The notes beneath the pieces were generated by a model. It was given only the letters and a program-made list of their open reading frames with translations. It was not told where the DNA came from and made no database searches. DNA of 64,000 nucleotides, from NCBI RefSeq assembly GCF_047730165.1, contig NZ_CP159834.1, forward strand, positions 806,001 through 870,000, written 5' to 3'. The first letter of the stretch is position 1. Every line of letters starts with the position of its first letter. The position numbers and the translations under genes were made by a program. This DNA comes from Patiriisocius sp047730165. GTDB lineage: Bacteria; Bacteroidota; Bacteroidia; Flavobacteriales; Flavobacteriaceae. Below, piece after piece: positions 16,778 to 26,313 of the stretch.

Positions 16778-19747
16778 TTAATTAAGCAACAACTTCTTAG
16801 TCGCTCTTAACGCGCCATCTTCGCTCGTTATTTTTAATAGATATACCCCAGCATTCAAGTTGGCTCTTTCTATAATAACGGTATTGGAGTTAGACTGTAA
16901 AGACTGCACCTCTCTTCCTAATACATCATACATAAACACTTCTAGCCCTGTTATTCCATTGCCTACAATGATGGTTGTTGTTTCATCCATTGGGTTTGGA
17001 AAAATAGACACATCAAGCAAGGTGATATCATCTACGCCAAGTATGCAGTTTGGGTTGTTCAAGGCACCTGGTGTCCCATGTTCAAATCCTGGATTATTAC
17101 ACGCTTGCCAGCTTTCTGGTAGTGCATTGTCTAAGTTTGGATCTATTAATTCTAGTGTAGGTCCTAATCCATCTGCCGCCGCTGGCCAAGGATCTTGATC
17201 GTCATAAATTAAACTGTCCACAAGAGTACCGTTAGCATCAAACACGCGTACTAACTCTCCTGAACCGCTTAAACTAAAACTTAAATTACCATACACATTA
17301 GTCACATCTGGAAATAACGCTTGAAAGCCAGCTTGGTCTTCTACAATTACTAAATACGTATCGGGCTGCATAATAACACCTACTGGTATCACAAACTCGT
17401 GAAGGTCATCTTCATCTTTAAATATCCATCCTGACATATTTACGGCTGTTGGCGCGTTGTTATATAGCTCTATCCAATCTTTTACATCAAAGTCTGGAGC
17501 ATCTTTATAGTTTATTTCATTGATAACAATATCCTCTCCACCAGCACTTTCTACAAACACTGCTTTTACGTTTTCCCCTTGCGTTAATTGAAAAGATGAG
17601 AGCACACTTGTAGGATCTGTCAATGTGTGATTGTCCAACTCCCAATGATCAAAAACATAACCAGGATTAGATTGAACCGCTTTGATATTCATGTCAATAC
17701 CTCCGTGATACGATCCACCCCATAGGTACTCATCATAGGCTATGGTGATCGAGTTAAATTGTATTTGCCCTGCTCCTACTGGTTCTACGTCTAGCGTAAC
17801 ATCATATGGTCCCGTAAGATCATAGCAAGCATTTAATCCGTCCGGCAAGAAATCTATTCTATCTAAAATAAAGTCTTTTACTTTTTGAACATTGTCCTCC
17901 CACTCACTCACATTACCACCCCATCGTACGGTATGGTTTTGCATTTCTCCTGCAATAGAATTTTCTATCCCTTCTAAGGTCCCGATAGCTTCTTCTTCTG
18001 TAAAAACTGTGTTGTTTAAATCCATATAGCGTGTGATATAGTACTGACGGAACTCATCATTCTCTAAGAGCTTGTTCAATAAAACAATGTGCTGTTCTGG
18101 ATCTGAAGAAATTTCTTCTGGATAACAAGGGTCTGCATCTGGGTTTTCATTAGGTACGCCAGTATAATTTATGTAATGATTAAATGTTGCGTCTTCATCC
18201 CATAATACATAGCCCCATTTAGTGTGACCTCCATTAGGATCCAAACCGCGCCACCAAGAGGTATTCCAGTTTATCCAGTCTGTACAAACCACAAATGAGT
18301 TGATGAGTATATAATCTACTAAGCTCGTTACATCAATCTCTGCCGCAACTTGTTCGTAGTTTGCTTGATTAGATAAGTCGTTATTCAAAGCAAAGCTATG
18401 AATCTCATCCCAGTCGTCAAATGCTTGCTGACCGCCATATTGAGCCCACGTATTTCCCCAGTTCATTAAATACTGGATATTATATTTGTCTTGGCCGTAA
18501 TAATATTTTGTGTAATCAGCATCACTTACTTTTTCTCTAATTGAATACACTCCCCAATATTGACCGTTTGCATATACAACACAACGCTCGCCTCTTCGCA
18601 TATCTACATTAAGGTCATTTTTATTAGCCAGTCTTTGAATAAACATATCTCTCATATGCGCGCTTGTATCAATTGCAGGATAGTTATCATCCCCAGAAGC
18701 GCGTATAATTACTTTTTGATAACTATCTCTTTCAGACCACGTAAGTAATTGTTCATTCAGTGCGTCGTGGTAGCCCATTTCATCTCTGGCTATATAATCA
18801 AAACTCCGCTGGTCCCATTGCCAAGAATCCTGCCCGTGCTTGTTGTACTCTCCATACCCGACTTCTTTTCTGATACCGCTAACGTCAAAATATTCCATAG
18901 TCCCTTCTGGCCTTAGACTTATATTACCATTCAATAAGTTTGTCATTTGGGTTGCAGAAACAGAAATCACTGGCAAGGTGTGATTTTCGTTAACGAAATA
19001 GGTGTTAAACACCATAAAGCTTGGCAATACGCCTTCCGTTCCTGGCATTACGATGGCTCTAACTATTTTTGTTGAAGCCACATTAATGGGCGTAGCATAC
19101 ACAGATGTTCCAGAACCTGGCAAGTTACCATTTACCGTATAACGTATTAAACTGTTAGGCTCTGTGCTTGTAATGCTTATTGACTGACTACTTGCATAAA
19201 ACCCTGCTTCTACATTCATTTCTGGAGTCGCAGCATATCTATCATAAGCGGTCCCGACGTTGGCACTCGCTAAAGTTGGTTCGGTGAATATTTTCCAGGT
19301 AGCTGCTCCATTTGGACTTCTTCCCCTTGAATGTTCTAATTGTGTTTTTTCCATTAAAACACTGTCGAGAATCGTCCCGTCACTGGCTGCAAATACAATA
19401 GTCTCTGTATCTGCTTTTGTTTGTTTCAACTTAAAACTTGTGTGATAGTTGGACCCGACTGCTTCATTTCTTCCTGAGCACCAAAATTTAAGATATCCAT
19501 TTGCAGGGATTGTGATTCCTGCCGGAATTTCCCACTTAGTAGTATTTGTATCACTATCGCTTAAATGATAACCGCCCAAATCTACCGCTAACGCTCCTGA
19601 ATTATATAACTCTATCCAATCTTCTTGACTCTGGTAATTGTCTGTGTATCCTGATAAGTTTGAGGCAGAATATTCATTAACAACCACCTGACTCCATAAC
19701 GGTGTAAGGAACATAATAAGTACAAATAAGAGTAATGCTTTTTTCAT
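16778..19747 (-). CDS. CotH kinase family secreted protein with lamin-tail domains and T9SS tail
   Basis: A 989-residue secreted protein. Order of parts: signal peptide (to about 20, LWSQ); lamin-tail domain (about 21-130, VVVNEYSASN...EDWIELYNSG); chitobiase-type Fn3-like segment (about 180-240, LIRYTVNGNLPGSGT); CotH domain (about 290-610, including GQYWGVYSIREKVSDADY and GYVLWDEDATFNHY); an InlB-like repeat (about 660-730); a second lamin-tail domain (about 735-850, IVINEINYKDAPDFDVKDW); type A sorting domain (from SIFPNPMDE). CotH proteins are atypical kinases in spore coats and effectors; the substrate here is unknown. It is the last gene of a minus-strand operon, 110 bases after the TolC-like gene. 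Confidence 0.9.
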   Translation of the reverse strand: MKKALLLFVLIMFLTPLWSQVVVNEYSASNLSGYTDNYQSQEDWIELYNSGALAVDLGGYHLSDSDTNTTKWEIPAGITIPANGYLKFWCSGRNEAVGSNYHTSFKLKQTKADTETIVFAASDGTILDSVLMEKTQLEHSRGRSPNGAATWKIFTEPTLASANVGTAYDRYAATPEMNVEAGFYASSQSISITSTEPNSLIRYTVNGNLPGSGTSVYATPINVASTKIVRAIVMPGTEGVLPSFMVFNTYFVNENHTLPVISVSATQMTNLLNGNISLRPEGTMEYFDVSGIRKEVGYGEYNKHGQDSWQWDQRSFDYIARDEMGYHDALNEQLLTWSERDSYQKVIIRASGDDNYPAIDTSAHMRDMFIQRLANKNDLNVDMRRGERCVVYANGQYWGVYSIREKVSDADYTKYYYGQDKYNIQYLMNWGNTWAQYGGQQAFDDWDEIHSFALNNDLSNQANYEQVAAEIDVTSLVDYILINSFVVCTDWINWNTSWWRGLDPNGGHTKWGYVLWDEDATFNHYINYTGVPNENPDADPCYPEEISSDPEQHIVLLNKLLENDEFRQYYITRYMDLNNTVFTEEEAIGTLEGIENSIAGEMQNHTVRWGGNVSEWEDNVQKVKDFILDRIDFLPDGLNACYDLTGPYDVTLDVEPVGAGQIQFNSITIAYDEYLWGGSYHGGIDMNIKAVQSNPGYVFDHWELDNHTLTDPTSVLSSFQLTQGENVKAVFVESAGGEDIVINEINYKDAPDFDVKDWIELYNNAPTAVNMSGWIFKDEDDLHEFVIPVGVIMQPDTYLVIVEDQAGFQALFPDVTNVYGNLSFSLSGSGELVRVFDANGTLVDSLIYDDQDPWPAAADGLGPTLELIDPNLDNALPESWQACNNPGFEHGTPGALNNPNCILGVDDITLLDVSIFPNPMDETTTIIVGNGITGLEVFMYDVLGREVQSLQSNSNTVIIERANLNAGVYLLKITSEDGALRATKKLLLN

Positions 19748-19857
19748 AATTTCTTTGTTTATAACCTGTATCGCTTCTTTTCGAAGAGATTAAATTTAAG
19801 ATAATCTCATATAAAACCTCACCTTATGTGAGTTTTATATTAGAATTCCTAAAACTA

Positions 19858-21117
19858 TCAGTCTCTTAAGGAACTATTTGTATTAAGATAATTAGTAAAA
19901 GGAGTTTGAAATAATACATTCTTGCTTACAAGCATTTTAATGTATTTCTCGTACAATTCATGTTCTAGTTTGAGAATGTCTATTTTCTTATTGTGCTCGC
20001 TCATCTTGAGTTTCAGTAAAATAAGTGGCGAGACCCCTTCAATCTTTTTGTAGATTTCTAAGAGTGAAGAGACGCTGCTATTTGTAGCTTGTTCTTTAAA
20101 GATTTGATACTTCATTGCAGTTCTTCGGAAATCTTCATAGGCCGATTTATGGTCCTTTTCTTGTTCATTCTTCAGGGCTACTATTTCGCTTTCTGTGAGC
20201 AATTTATCAAAGTAATGATCACTTCTTTTTTCTCTGGTATTTCCGAAGAAAGGTAAATTTATCCCTACTCCTATGGCAAAGTTTTCGTCAAAGAACACAC
20301 TGTTTTTACCGCCATATTTTGCCTGTACAAAATCTATAATCTTTTTAGACTTTGCGACGTCGAGTTCCATTTCGCTTTCAATAGTGGTCAGTTTTGACTG
20401 CCTTAATTGTATCTCCAGATTGTCTTGACTTGTATTCTCTTCTAGGGTAGTTGCTAAGATTTGAGTGGCCGTTATGACGTCGCTGCTCTTTAGATAAATA
20501 GCATTAGTACTTTCGCCAACCATCAGACTTAATACTGCATTTTGGTAGCCCTGGTCTTCTTTTAAACCCAGTAAAACAACTTCTGCTTCAAAGAGGTCTT
20601 CTTCAGAATCTACCACATCTCTTACATCAAAATTCTCATCATAGACCGTGTGTTCTAAGATCTTGAGCTTATCCTGTAATTGAATTTTCCGCTCCTCATA
20701 GGCTGTCCTTAGCTTCTCGTTAAATATATAGTCTACCAATAAATTATAGCGATCTTCAAGTTCTTCATTAAAATGAATACGTCCTTGAATTTCTACTTCA
20801 TTTATTTTTGAAGTATACACTTGTTTCTTTGCGAGGACGGCACGCAGGCTATTAGGTTTCACCCTGATTGCATATTCCTGTCGTCTAAGCAAGAGGTCTC
20901 GCGTTTCAGACCTTAATTCTACATTATTAATAAGGGGTAAATTATGATTGTAATTTTTTAGAAAAGCTACTTGTATAGAGTCAAATTGTACTTGTTCTAT
21001 TTGCTGTGCTCCCAGCAATACTTGGGTGGTAGTGATTTCTTTTTGTGCATATCCAGAAAAGAAAATCATTCCGAATAAAAACAACAAGAGTTGGTACTTC
21101 TGTAGTAAAAAATGCAT
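19858..21117 (-). CDS. TolC-like outer-membrane efflux/secretion protein
   Basis: A 419-residue protein with a signal peptide (about 1-24, FFSGYAQ) and long charged helical stretches. ENFAIGVGINLPFFGNTREKRSDHYFDKLL (about 285-314) resembles the beta-strand-to-helix transition in the second repeat of TolC-family proteins. Similarity by eye is to the outer-membrane efflux family, in which trimers form an outer-membrane barrel and a periplasmic tunnel. It begins at the base immediately after the HlyD-like gene's stop, so the two are coupled. No RND or ABC pump gene is in the operon; the inner-membrane partner is presumably the DUF4956 protein. Confidence 0.72.
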   Translation of the reverse strand: MHFLLQKYQLLLFLFGMIFFSGYAQKEITTTQVLLGAQQIEQVQFDSIQVAFLKNYNHNLPLINNVELRSETRDLLLRRQEYAIRVKPNSLRAVLAKKQVYTSKINEVEIQGRIHFNEELEDRYNLLVDYIFNEKLRTAYEERKIQLQDKLKILEHTVYDENFDVRDVVDSEEDLFEAEVVLLGLKEDQGYQNAVLSLMVGESTNAIYLKSSDVITATQILATTLEENTSQDNLEIQLRQSKLTTIESEMELDVAKSKKIIDFVQAKYGGKNSVFFDENFAIGVGINLPFFGNTREKRSDHYFDKLLTESEIVALKNEQEKDHKSAYEDFRRTAMKYQIFKEQATNSSVSSLLEIYKKIEGVSPLILLKLKMSEHNKKIDILKLEHELYEKYIKMLVSKNVLFQTPFTNYLNTNSSLRD

Positions 21118-22125
21118 TTATTGATTTAAGGTTAACGTCACTTTCTCTTTTTGTAGAAAAGGATTGTCCGGCGGAATCTCAATGATTACCTCTCTCCCAT
21201 ACGTTTTCAATTCTTTTATTTTTCTAATTCTTGGTGGGATTTCAACGATACGAGATCCTAAGGTTTTTATGATTCCTGTATTTTGTATATCGGGTCTTGA
21301 CGTAGAAAATACCGTCACCTCATCTAGAAGGTTTACTTTTAAAAGCAAGTCTTCATGAATATACCCAATGACGAGCGTAGGGCTTTCTTCATAAAATGTT
21401 ACGAGTGGAGAAAAAGAAGATATCTTTTCATCTTCTTTACAATGTATATTTCCTATCAACCCATCTGAAGGAGCTAAAATAGTTTCTTTTTCTTTTTTAA
21501 TAGTAAAATAACTCAGCTCCTTCTCTAGGATTTTGATTCTAGAAAGCATTGGGTTATTAGTAACATACCGCTCATTTTTCAAATTGTTAATCTGGGTGCT
21601 AATGCTGGTTTTTGAATATTTTAATTCTTCTGTGAGCGCATTAATTCTTAAAATGATAGGGCTTTTTATATCACTTTTTTCGGTGGCATCTAGGTCAATA
21701 CTTTTAAGACTACTCGCTAGTTTCTTGTTTTTGTCTAACTGCGCGTATTGTTGATCTATTTGAGCTTGAATCGCACTTGATTTTTCATTTAGTAAAATTT
21801 CTCTTTCTGAAATACGCCCATCTAAGTCCAGCTTCCACAATTCATACCGCGTTTTTAATTCTTCAATACTAAAAACGGCATCATTAATTTTGATGGGTAA
21901 GATGGAAGAAGAAACATCTATAATCACATCTCCTTTTTTTACTTTTTGACCTGTTGTGACATGAATACGATTTACCTCAACAGGGTTCTCCATATTAATT
22001 TGCGTTTCCTTGTTTTCGGCAAAGCCATAAAAGGTAACGGTGGTATTCATTTTAAATGAAAATGATATCACCAGAATGACCCCAACTAATAGGGCTACGA
22101 TGTGTATAAGACTAAATTTTTTCAT
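21118..22125 (-). CDS. HlyD-like periplasmic adaptor (membrane fusion protein)
   Basis: 335 residues from the ATG at 22125 (MKKFSLIH). A longer frame exists upstream but overlaps the DUF4956 gene; the chosen start gives a normal N-terminal membrane anchor (about 5-25) and a 14-base overlap with that gene. Then come a lipoyl-like half (VNRIHVTTGQKVKKGDVIIDVSS), a long coiled coil (about 85-225), the returning half (ILAPSDGLIGNIHCKEDEKI) and a beta-barrel region. This layout is that of adaptors that bridge an inner-membrane component to a TolC-type channel. It lies between genes for exactly such partners. Confidence 0.82.
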   Translation of the reverse strand: MKKFSLIHIVALLVGVILVISFSFKMNTTVTFYGFAENKETQINMENPVEVNRIHVTTGQKVKKGDVIIDVSSSILPIKINDAVFSIEELKTRYELWKLDLDGRISEREILLNEKSSAIQAQIDQQYAQLDKNKKLASSLKSIDLDATEKSDIKSPIILRINALTEELKYSKTSISTQINNLKNERYVTNNPMLSRIKILEKELSYFTIKKEKETILAPSDGLIGNIHCKEDEKISSFSPLVTFYEESPTLVIGYIHEDLLLKVNLLDEVTVFSTSRPDIQNTGIIKTLGSRIVEIPPRIRKIKELKTYGREVIIEIPPDNPFLQKEKVTLTLNQ

Positions 22126-22825
22126 CGGCATCTCTAAAATTGATTCTAATATCATAAACGCCTTCCATCTTTGAAAGCTCATTTACAATGTCTCTAGCTC
22201 TTTCTTCGTGGATCACTTTAATTTTAAAAGCGAACACGATTGTTTTGATCCCTTTTGCATTTTTTCCTTTTCCATTCACGCCATATTTAGTTAATGAAAA
22301 TCGAGCGCAATTGTTCTCTAAAAGCTCTTCAATTTTTTGACGTGTATCTTCCGTTTCTAAAATGATATTCGGGATTTCAAACTGAAGGCTTCCTATGACA
22401 TGATTGACTTTACTAATGGGTGAATAGTATATGATAAAAACAATGAGACAAAATGCTATGGTTCCTACTAATGCTATAAATAACCCATACACTCCCGCAG
22501 CAATCCCTACCGCAATAGAGGTAAACATGAAGACCATGTTTCTAGGGTTTCTTAAGGTGGTTCTAAACCTAATAATAGCTAAAGCTCCTAACATCCCCAA
22601 GCCTCGCGCTAGACTATCGCCAATAGCCTGCATTACAGTAGCAACAGGAATTGAAATCAAAATCAAAGATTGAATAAAATACTTCGGACTTTCTATTTCC
22701 CTAGAGGTTCTTTGATAGGTGAGTGCTATTAAAGAAGATAGTACAAACGACACTAAAGCAATTATAATGACATTAGCTATCGAGGCGCCTTCTAGGTTAT
22801 TACTTAGGTTTGAAAAATCAAACAT
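22112..22825 (-). CDS. DUF4956 inner-membrane protein
   Basis: A 237-residue protein with about four membrane segments in the first 135 residues and a cytosolic C-terminal domain. The motif GALAIIRFRTTLRNPRN (80-96), followed by FTSIAVGIAAGVYG, is the DUF4956 hallmark. In many bacteria DUF4956 genes sit beside genes for a VTC (polyphosphate polymerase-like) domain protein and a CotH protein. Here the CotH partner is present, no VTC gene is visible, and an adaptor and TolC-like protein are present instead. The molecular function of DUF4956 is unknown to me; a transport or anchoring role is inference. Confidence 0.85.
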   Translation of the reverse strand: MFDFSNLSNNLEGASIANVIIIALVSFVLSSLIALTYQRTSREIESPKYFIQSLILISIPVATVMQAIGDSLARGLGMLGALAIIRFRTTLRNPRNMVFMFTSIAVGIAAGVYGLFIALVGTIAFCLIVFIIYYSPISKVNHVIGSLQFEIPNIILETEDTRQKIEELLENNCARFSLTKYGVNGKGKNAKGIKTIVFAFKIKVIHEERARDIVNELSKMEGVYDIRINFRDADEKI

Positions 22826-22839
22826 ATGTGATTGTGTGG

Positions 22840-24390
22840 TTAGTTAATTATAATTTTTCTAGCGGCTTGATACCCGTCGCCTTTAATTTTAAGAGTATAC
22901 ATTCCTGAATTCCAGCTTGAAACGTCAATTTTTAAAGTGCTCTTTTGGTTGTTGGTATCGTATACTTTTCTGCCCAACATGTCAAATATAATAATACTAG
23001 AACTAATGTCATTATTGAAAGTGATGGTTAATCGGTTTGAGGCAGGATTCGGTGTGATACGTATCGATTGTAAGGCAAGGGTGTCAACGCTCAAAACATC
23101 TTCAGCCACTCTAACATTGTCAATGGCGATATCGCTTCGCTCTCCCAGACCTGTGGTGCTGTCTAGGCGCAACTGCACCGTTTGATCTACATAGGGTGTT
23201 AAATCTATCACGGCGCTATTCCAGCTATCCCCTTGTGCACCATCCTCTAACCATAATGTTGTCCATCCGCTTCCATTATTCACCCGGGCAGAAAGATTGC
23301 CTGTGTCGCTACCAAACATGTGATAGTTAAAAGTAAAAAACGCAGTTGTCATCCCAGAGAGGTCTAAACAAGGACTATTTAATACCGCTCTCTTTGCAGG
23401 AAAACCTACATTAGCTCCTGTAGCCTCTGTATAAAAATAAGTTTCGCCCTCAAAAGCAGCTTCTGGTCCTGTATTATTTGTAGGAGTAGTACCTGAGCTT
23501 TCAACCCAATCAAAATCTGGACTTCCTATATGAGATACATCACCATCATTTTGAGCCCAATCTCCTAATCCATTTTCAAATCCTTCCGCATAAGGAAACG
23601 TTATGATCGTTGTGCCACAATCTATCCCTGGATTGCCTGTATGAAAATCATACGTGTCTTGTAAAACATCGATAGGATCCTCAGCAAAGTCTGTCTTACT
23701 CACATTTAAGTCTACAGTTAAGTGACCATAATTTGAATATAAGTCTTCAATTTTTGCAACCCTTAAAAAAGCAGATTTTGAACTTGTTTGGTTACTGGTG
23801 CAACTTGTTTGAGCGCCCACACGTTTAGCGCCTTGCAGAGCTCCCATCAATTTATCTGCCAGTGTTCCCGGTGTATTTAAGAACCCAGATTCCATATCAT
23901 CTAACACATCCTGGGAAAGTAAAATATTTCCTTGTATGGCATAATTAGGCCCTACAATATCATTGGCAACAGAGCCATTTTGGCCCCCTGTAAAAGCAGC
24001 ACTTCTAGGAGTTCCTCCTGGACCGTCTATGAGATCTACAACACCATACTGTCGTGAAGGAGCTGTTCCTGGTGCTGGGTCATTAGCAACTAACCAATCA
24101 ATAATTTCTTGTGGGCTATCGCCAAGTTCCATACGCGCTCTAGCTGCAGCTTGGTTTATTGGATTCCAAGCAGCCTGAGAGCTAATGGCTCCAGTATTTA
24201 AAATAATATCACTAATAACTAGGGCTCCTTCTTCACCATTTAAATCATCTATGTCGAGACAGGTAGCTCCCGCATTTCCTATCTCCCCAGTTAGAGGATC
24301 TACGGCAACAATAGAAAAAGTATGTTGCGCTTGCATTTGTTGCAGTGTAAAGAGTGCTAGTAGTATTAAATTCCCTTTACTTTTTTTCAT
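22840..24390 (-). CDS. DUF1028 secreted protein with T9SS sorting domain
   Basis: A 516-residue exported protein. After the signal peptide (about 1-21, QMQAQ) the sequence HTFSIVAVDPLTGEIGNAGATCLDI starts a DUF1028 domain (about 22-250), an Ntn-hydrolase-like family of unknown reaction. A jelly-roll domain with FTFNYHMFGSDTGNLSARVN and IAIDNVRV (about 265-430) probably binds carbohydrate or protein. The last 75 residues or so are a type A sorting domain (ITPNPASNRL...GMYTLKIKG). It begins 11 bases after the threonine dehydrogenase stop and ends 14 bases before DUF4956, so it is part of the same operon. Confidence 0.88.
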   Translation of the reverse strand: MKKSKGNLILLALFTLQQMQAQHTFSIVAVDPLTGEIGNAGATCLDIDDLNGEEGALVISDIILNTGAISSQAAWNPINQAAARARMELGDSPQEIIDWLVANDPAPGTAPSRQYGVVDLIDGPGGTPRSAAFTGGQNGSVANDIVGPNYAIQGNILLSQDVLDDMESGFLNTPGTLADKLMGALQGAKRVGAQTSCTSNQTSSKSAFLRVAKIEDLYSNYGHLTVDLNVSKTDFAEDPIDVLQDTYDFHTGNPGIDCGTTIITFPYAEGFENGLGDWAQNDGDVSHIGSPDFDWVESSGTTPTNNTGPEAAFEGETYFYTEATGANVGFPAKRAVLNSPCLDLSGMTTAFFTFNYHMFGSDTGNLSARVNNGSGWTTLWLEDGAQGDSWNSAVIDLTPYVDQTVQLRLDSTTGLGERSDIAIDNVRVAEDVLSVDTLALQSIRITPNPASNRLTITFNNDISSSIIIFDMLGRKVYDTNNQKSTLKIDVSSWNSGMYTLKIKGDGYQAARKIIIN

Positions 24391-24401
24391 CTTCTTTCTT
24401 G

Positions 24402-25346
24402 TTATACGTCCTTCAAATTCTTAATCATAATTTTTGTCATCTCATCTAGATCAACCTCATCTTCCCAACCCCAATCTTGTCTAGCGGCTGTATCATCTAT
24501 GGTTTGTGGCCAAGAGTCTGCAATAGCTTGTCTAAAATCTGACTCGTATTCAATAGTAAATTCTGGAATGTGTTTCTGGATGCTCGCCGTGATCTCTTCT
24601 GGAGCAAAACTCATGGCAGAAAGATTATAAGAGTTTCTAATTTTCACATCATCACTAGCAGCAAGCATGATATTTACCGTTGCCCGTATGGCATCGTCCA
24701 TAAACATCATAGGTAATTTAGTTCCTTCTTTTAAAAAGCTAATGTATTTATTATGCTTTAATGCCTTATGATAAATATCTATCGCATAATCTGTGGTACC
24801 TCCTCCTGGTTGGGTTTTGTAGCTTATTAATCCAGGATAGCGTAAGCTCCGCACATCCACTCCATATCGTTTATTGAAATACTCACACCAGCGTTCGCCA
24901 GTTTGTTTGCTAATTCCATACACGGTGCTCGGCTCCATCACAGTGCGTTGCGGCGTATCACGCTTAGGTGTTGTAGGTCCAAAAACCGCGATACTTGATG
25001 GCCAGAAAATCTTATCTATTTTCCCATCTTTGGCGAGGTTGAGTACATTAAAAAGGGAGGTCATATTTAGATCCCAAGCTTTCATCGGGAACTTCTCTGA
25101 CGTGGCGCTCAACATGGCCGCCATTAAATAAACGTCTGTAATCTCATACCCTATCACGATGTCTTGTATCGCGTCATAATCCATGGCATCAAGAATCTCA
25201 AAGGGGCCACTCTCCATTAAAGCGGCTGACGCCTCTGCTATATCACTAGCAATCACTTTATTGTGACCGTATATATTTCGCAAATACAAGGTGAGTTCTG
25301 TACCTATTTGTCCAGAGGCGCCTATTATGAGGATTCTTTTTTTCAT
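24402..25346 (-). CDS. tdh: L-threonine 3-dehydrogenase, short-chain dehydrogenase type
   Basis: A 314-residue extended SDR enzyme that oxidises L-threonine to 2-amino-3-oxobutyrate with NAD+. NAD-binding GASGQIG (9-15), the WPSSIAVFGPTTP stretch (115-127) and the catalytic Y143-x3-K147 (YGISK) are present. RYPGLISYKTQPGGGTTDYA is characteristic of the UDP-glucose epimerase-like threonine dehydrogenases rather than of sugar epimerases. It is the first gene of the minus-strand operon that continues into DUF1028-DUF4956-HlyD-TolC-CotH; a metabolic link to those genes is not evident. Confidence 0.88.
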   Translation of the reverse strand: MKKRILIIGASGQIGTELTLYLRNIYGHNKVIASDIAEASAALMESGPFEILDAMDYDAIQDIVIGYEITDVYLMAAMLSATSEKFPMKAWDLNMTSLFNVLNLAKDGKIDKIFWPSSIAVFGPTTPKRDTPQRTVMEPSTVYGISKQTGERWCEYFNKRYGVDVRSLRYPGLISYKTQPGGGTTDYAIDIYHKALKHNKYISFLKEGTKLPMMFMDDAIRATVNIMLAASDDVKIRNSYNLSAMSFAPEEITASIQKHIPEFTIEYESDFRQAIADSWPQTIDDTAARQDWGWEDEVDLDEMTKIMIKNLKDV

Positions 25347-25431
25347 ATGTTTGGTTTATTTTTTATAAAGGTAACCATATCTATTGACGTTATTTTTATA
25401 TGATTATATAATCTTTTATCTTGCTAGACCT

Positions 25432-25439
25432 TATATTTG
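25432..25439 (+). promoter_or_regulatory. Putative -7 box
   Basis: TATATTTG, an exact TAnnTTTG match, 18 bases before the ATG of the lipoprotein gene. No TTG at ideal -33 spacing. Confidence 0.45.
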
Positions 25440-25457
25440 TACTGCAAATTTGCACCT

Positions 25458-26045
25458 ATGCAACTACTTCATTTTCAGTTAATAATTTTTAGCTTACTCG
25501 TTTTCTCTTCCTGCGAAAATGATAAAAACAAAACTCTTGAGGCTACTCAGGAAATCCAACAAGCTGAGGTTGTCTTCGGAAAAAACAACCATAACACACC
25601 ATTGGAAAATCCTGCTGTTGCAGTAATTACCGCACAATGGGGAGCCTATATTGACTTTGCAGACGATATTCCAAAAGTGAACCGAAGCACCATAGATAAA
25701 CTTAGAGTGCTCTCAAGCAGACTGGTTGTTTCTTCAGATTCCCTCTATCGTTTTATTCCAGATACCTTAAACACACGCCCTATTTCGGCAAGACTCTTGG
25801 TTTTACAAACAAGAATAAAACTACTCCATCAAGCATTAGGGTTTGATCGTTTAGACTCGATTAGAGTGGAGGAACACATTTTGGAAATAAATGATGCGCA
25901 CTCTAATTTTATTACACAGATGAATGAGAAGTTTATCAAAGACGGTATCAATCAAGAACAGAAAGATGTGGAAGACCGCGAAATAGAAAAACGTAAACGA
26001 GATTCTATTTTTAAAGCAGAATTGAGAGATAATAACAAGAACTAG
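25458..26045 (+). CDS. Hypothetical lipoprotein (195 aa)
   Basis: Not recognised as a known family. From the ATG at 25458 it has a lipoprotein signal peptide ending LVFSSC (C19). An upstream start at 25437 would put it almost on top of the -7 box and spoil the signal. The mature part is mainly charged helix: WGAYIDFADDIPKVNRSTIDKL, RISARLLVLQTRIKLLHQ-like (PISARLLVLQTRIKL), and a C-terminal tail rich in E, K, R and D (about 155-195). Probably periplasmic, outer-membrane anchored. It faces divergently from the threonine dehydrogenase gene. Confidence 0.78.
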   Translation: MQLLHFQLIIFSLLVFSSCENDKNKTLEATQEIQQAEVVFGKNNHNTPLENPAVAVITAQWGAYIDFADDIPKVNRSTIDKLRVLSSRLVVSSDSLYRFIPDTLNTRPISARLLVLQTRIKLLHQALGFDRLDSIRVEEHILEINDAHSNFITQMNEKFIKDGINQEQKDVEDREIEKRKRDSIFKAELRDNNKN

Positions 26046-26313
26046 TTTCCTATTGCAAAGCATTTATAACTATTAAAACAGCCTTTGTATTTATATTTTA
26101 TACTATAACAAACGACAAAAAAATTCTAAAAAATGCCCAATAGATTTGGACAGTTTTTTTGTTGCCTCAGAACGCTATAAATATTAAATGGTCTAAATTT
26201 GCAACAGTCCTTTTTATACAGAGTCTTTCACAGCACAAAGCGAACGGTCGTGATTCATTAGCCAATGTACATCAAAATATTAAAGGTTTGGTCAAATTAA
26301 TTAAAGAAAGAAA

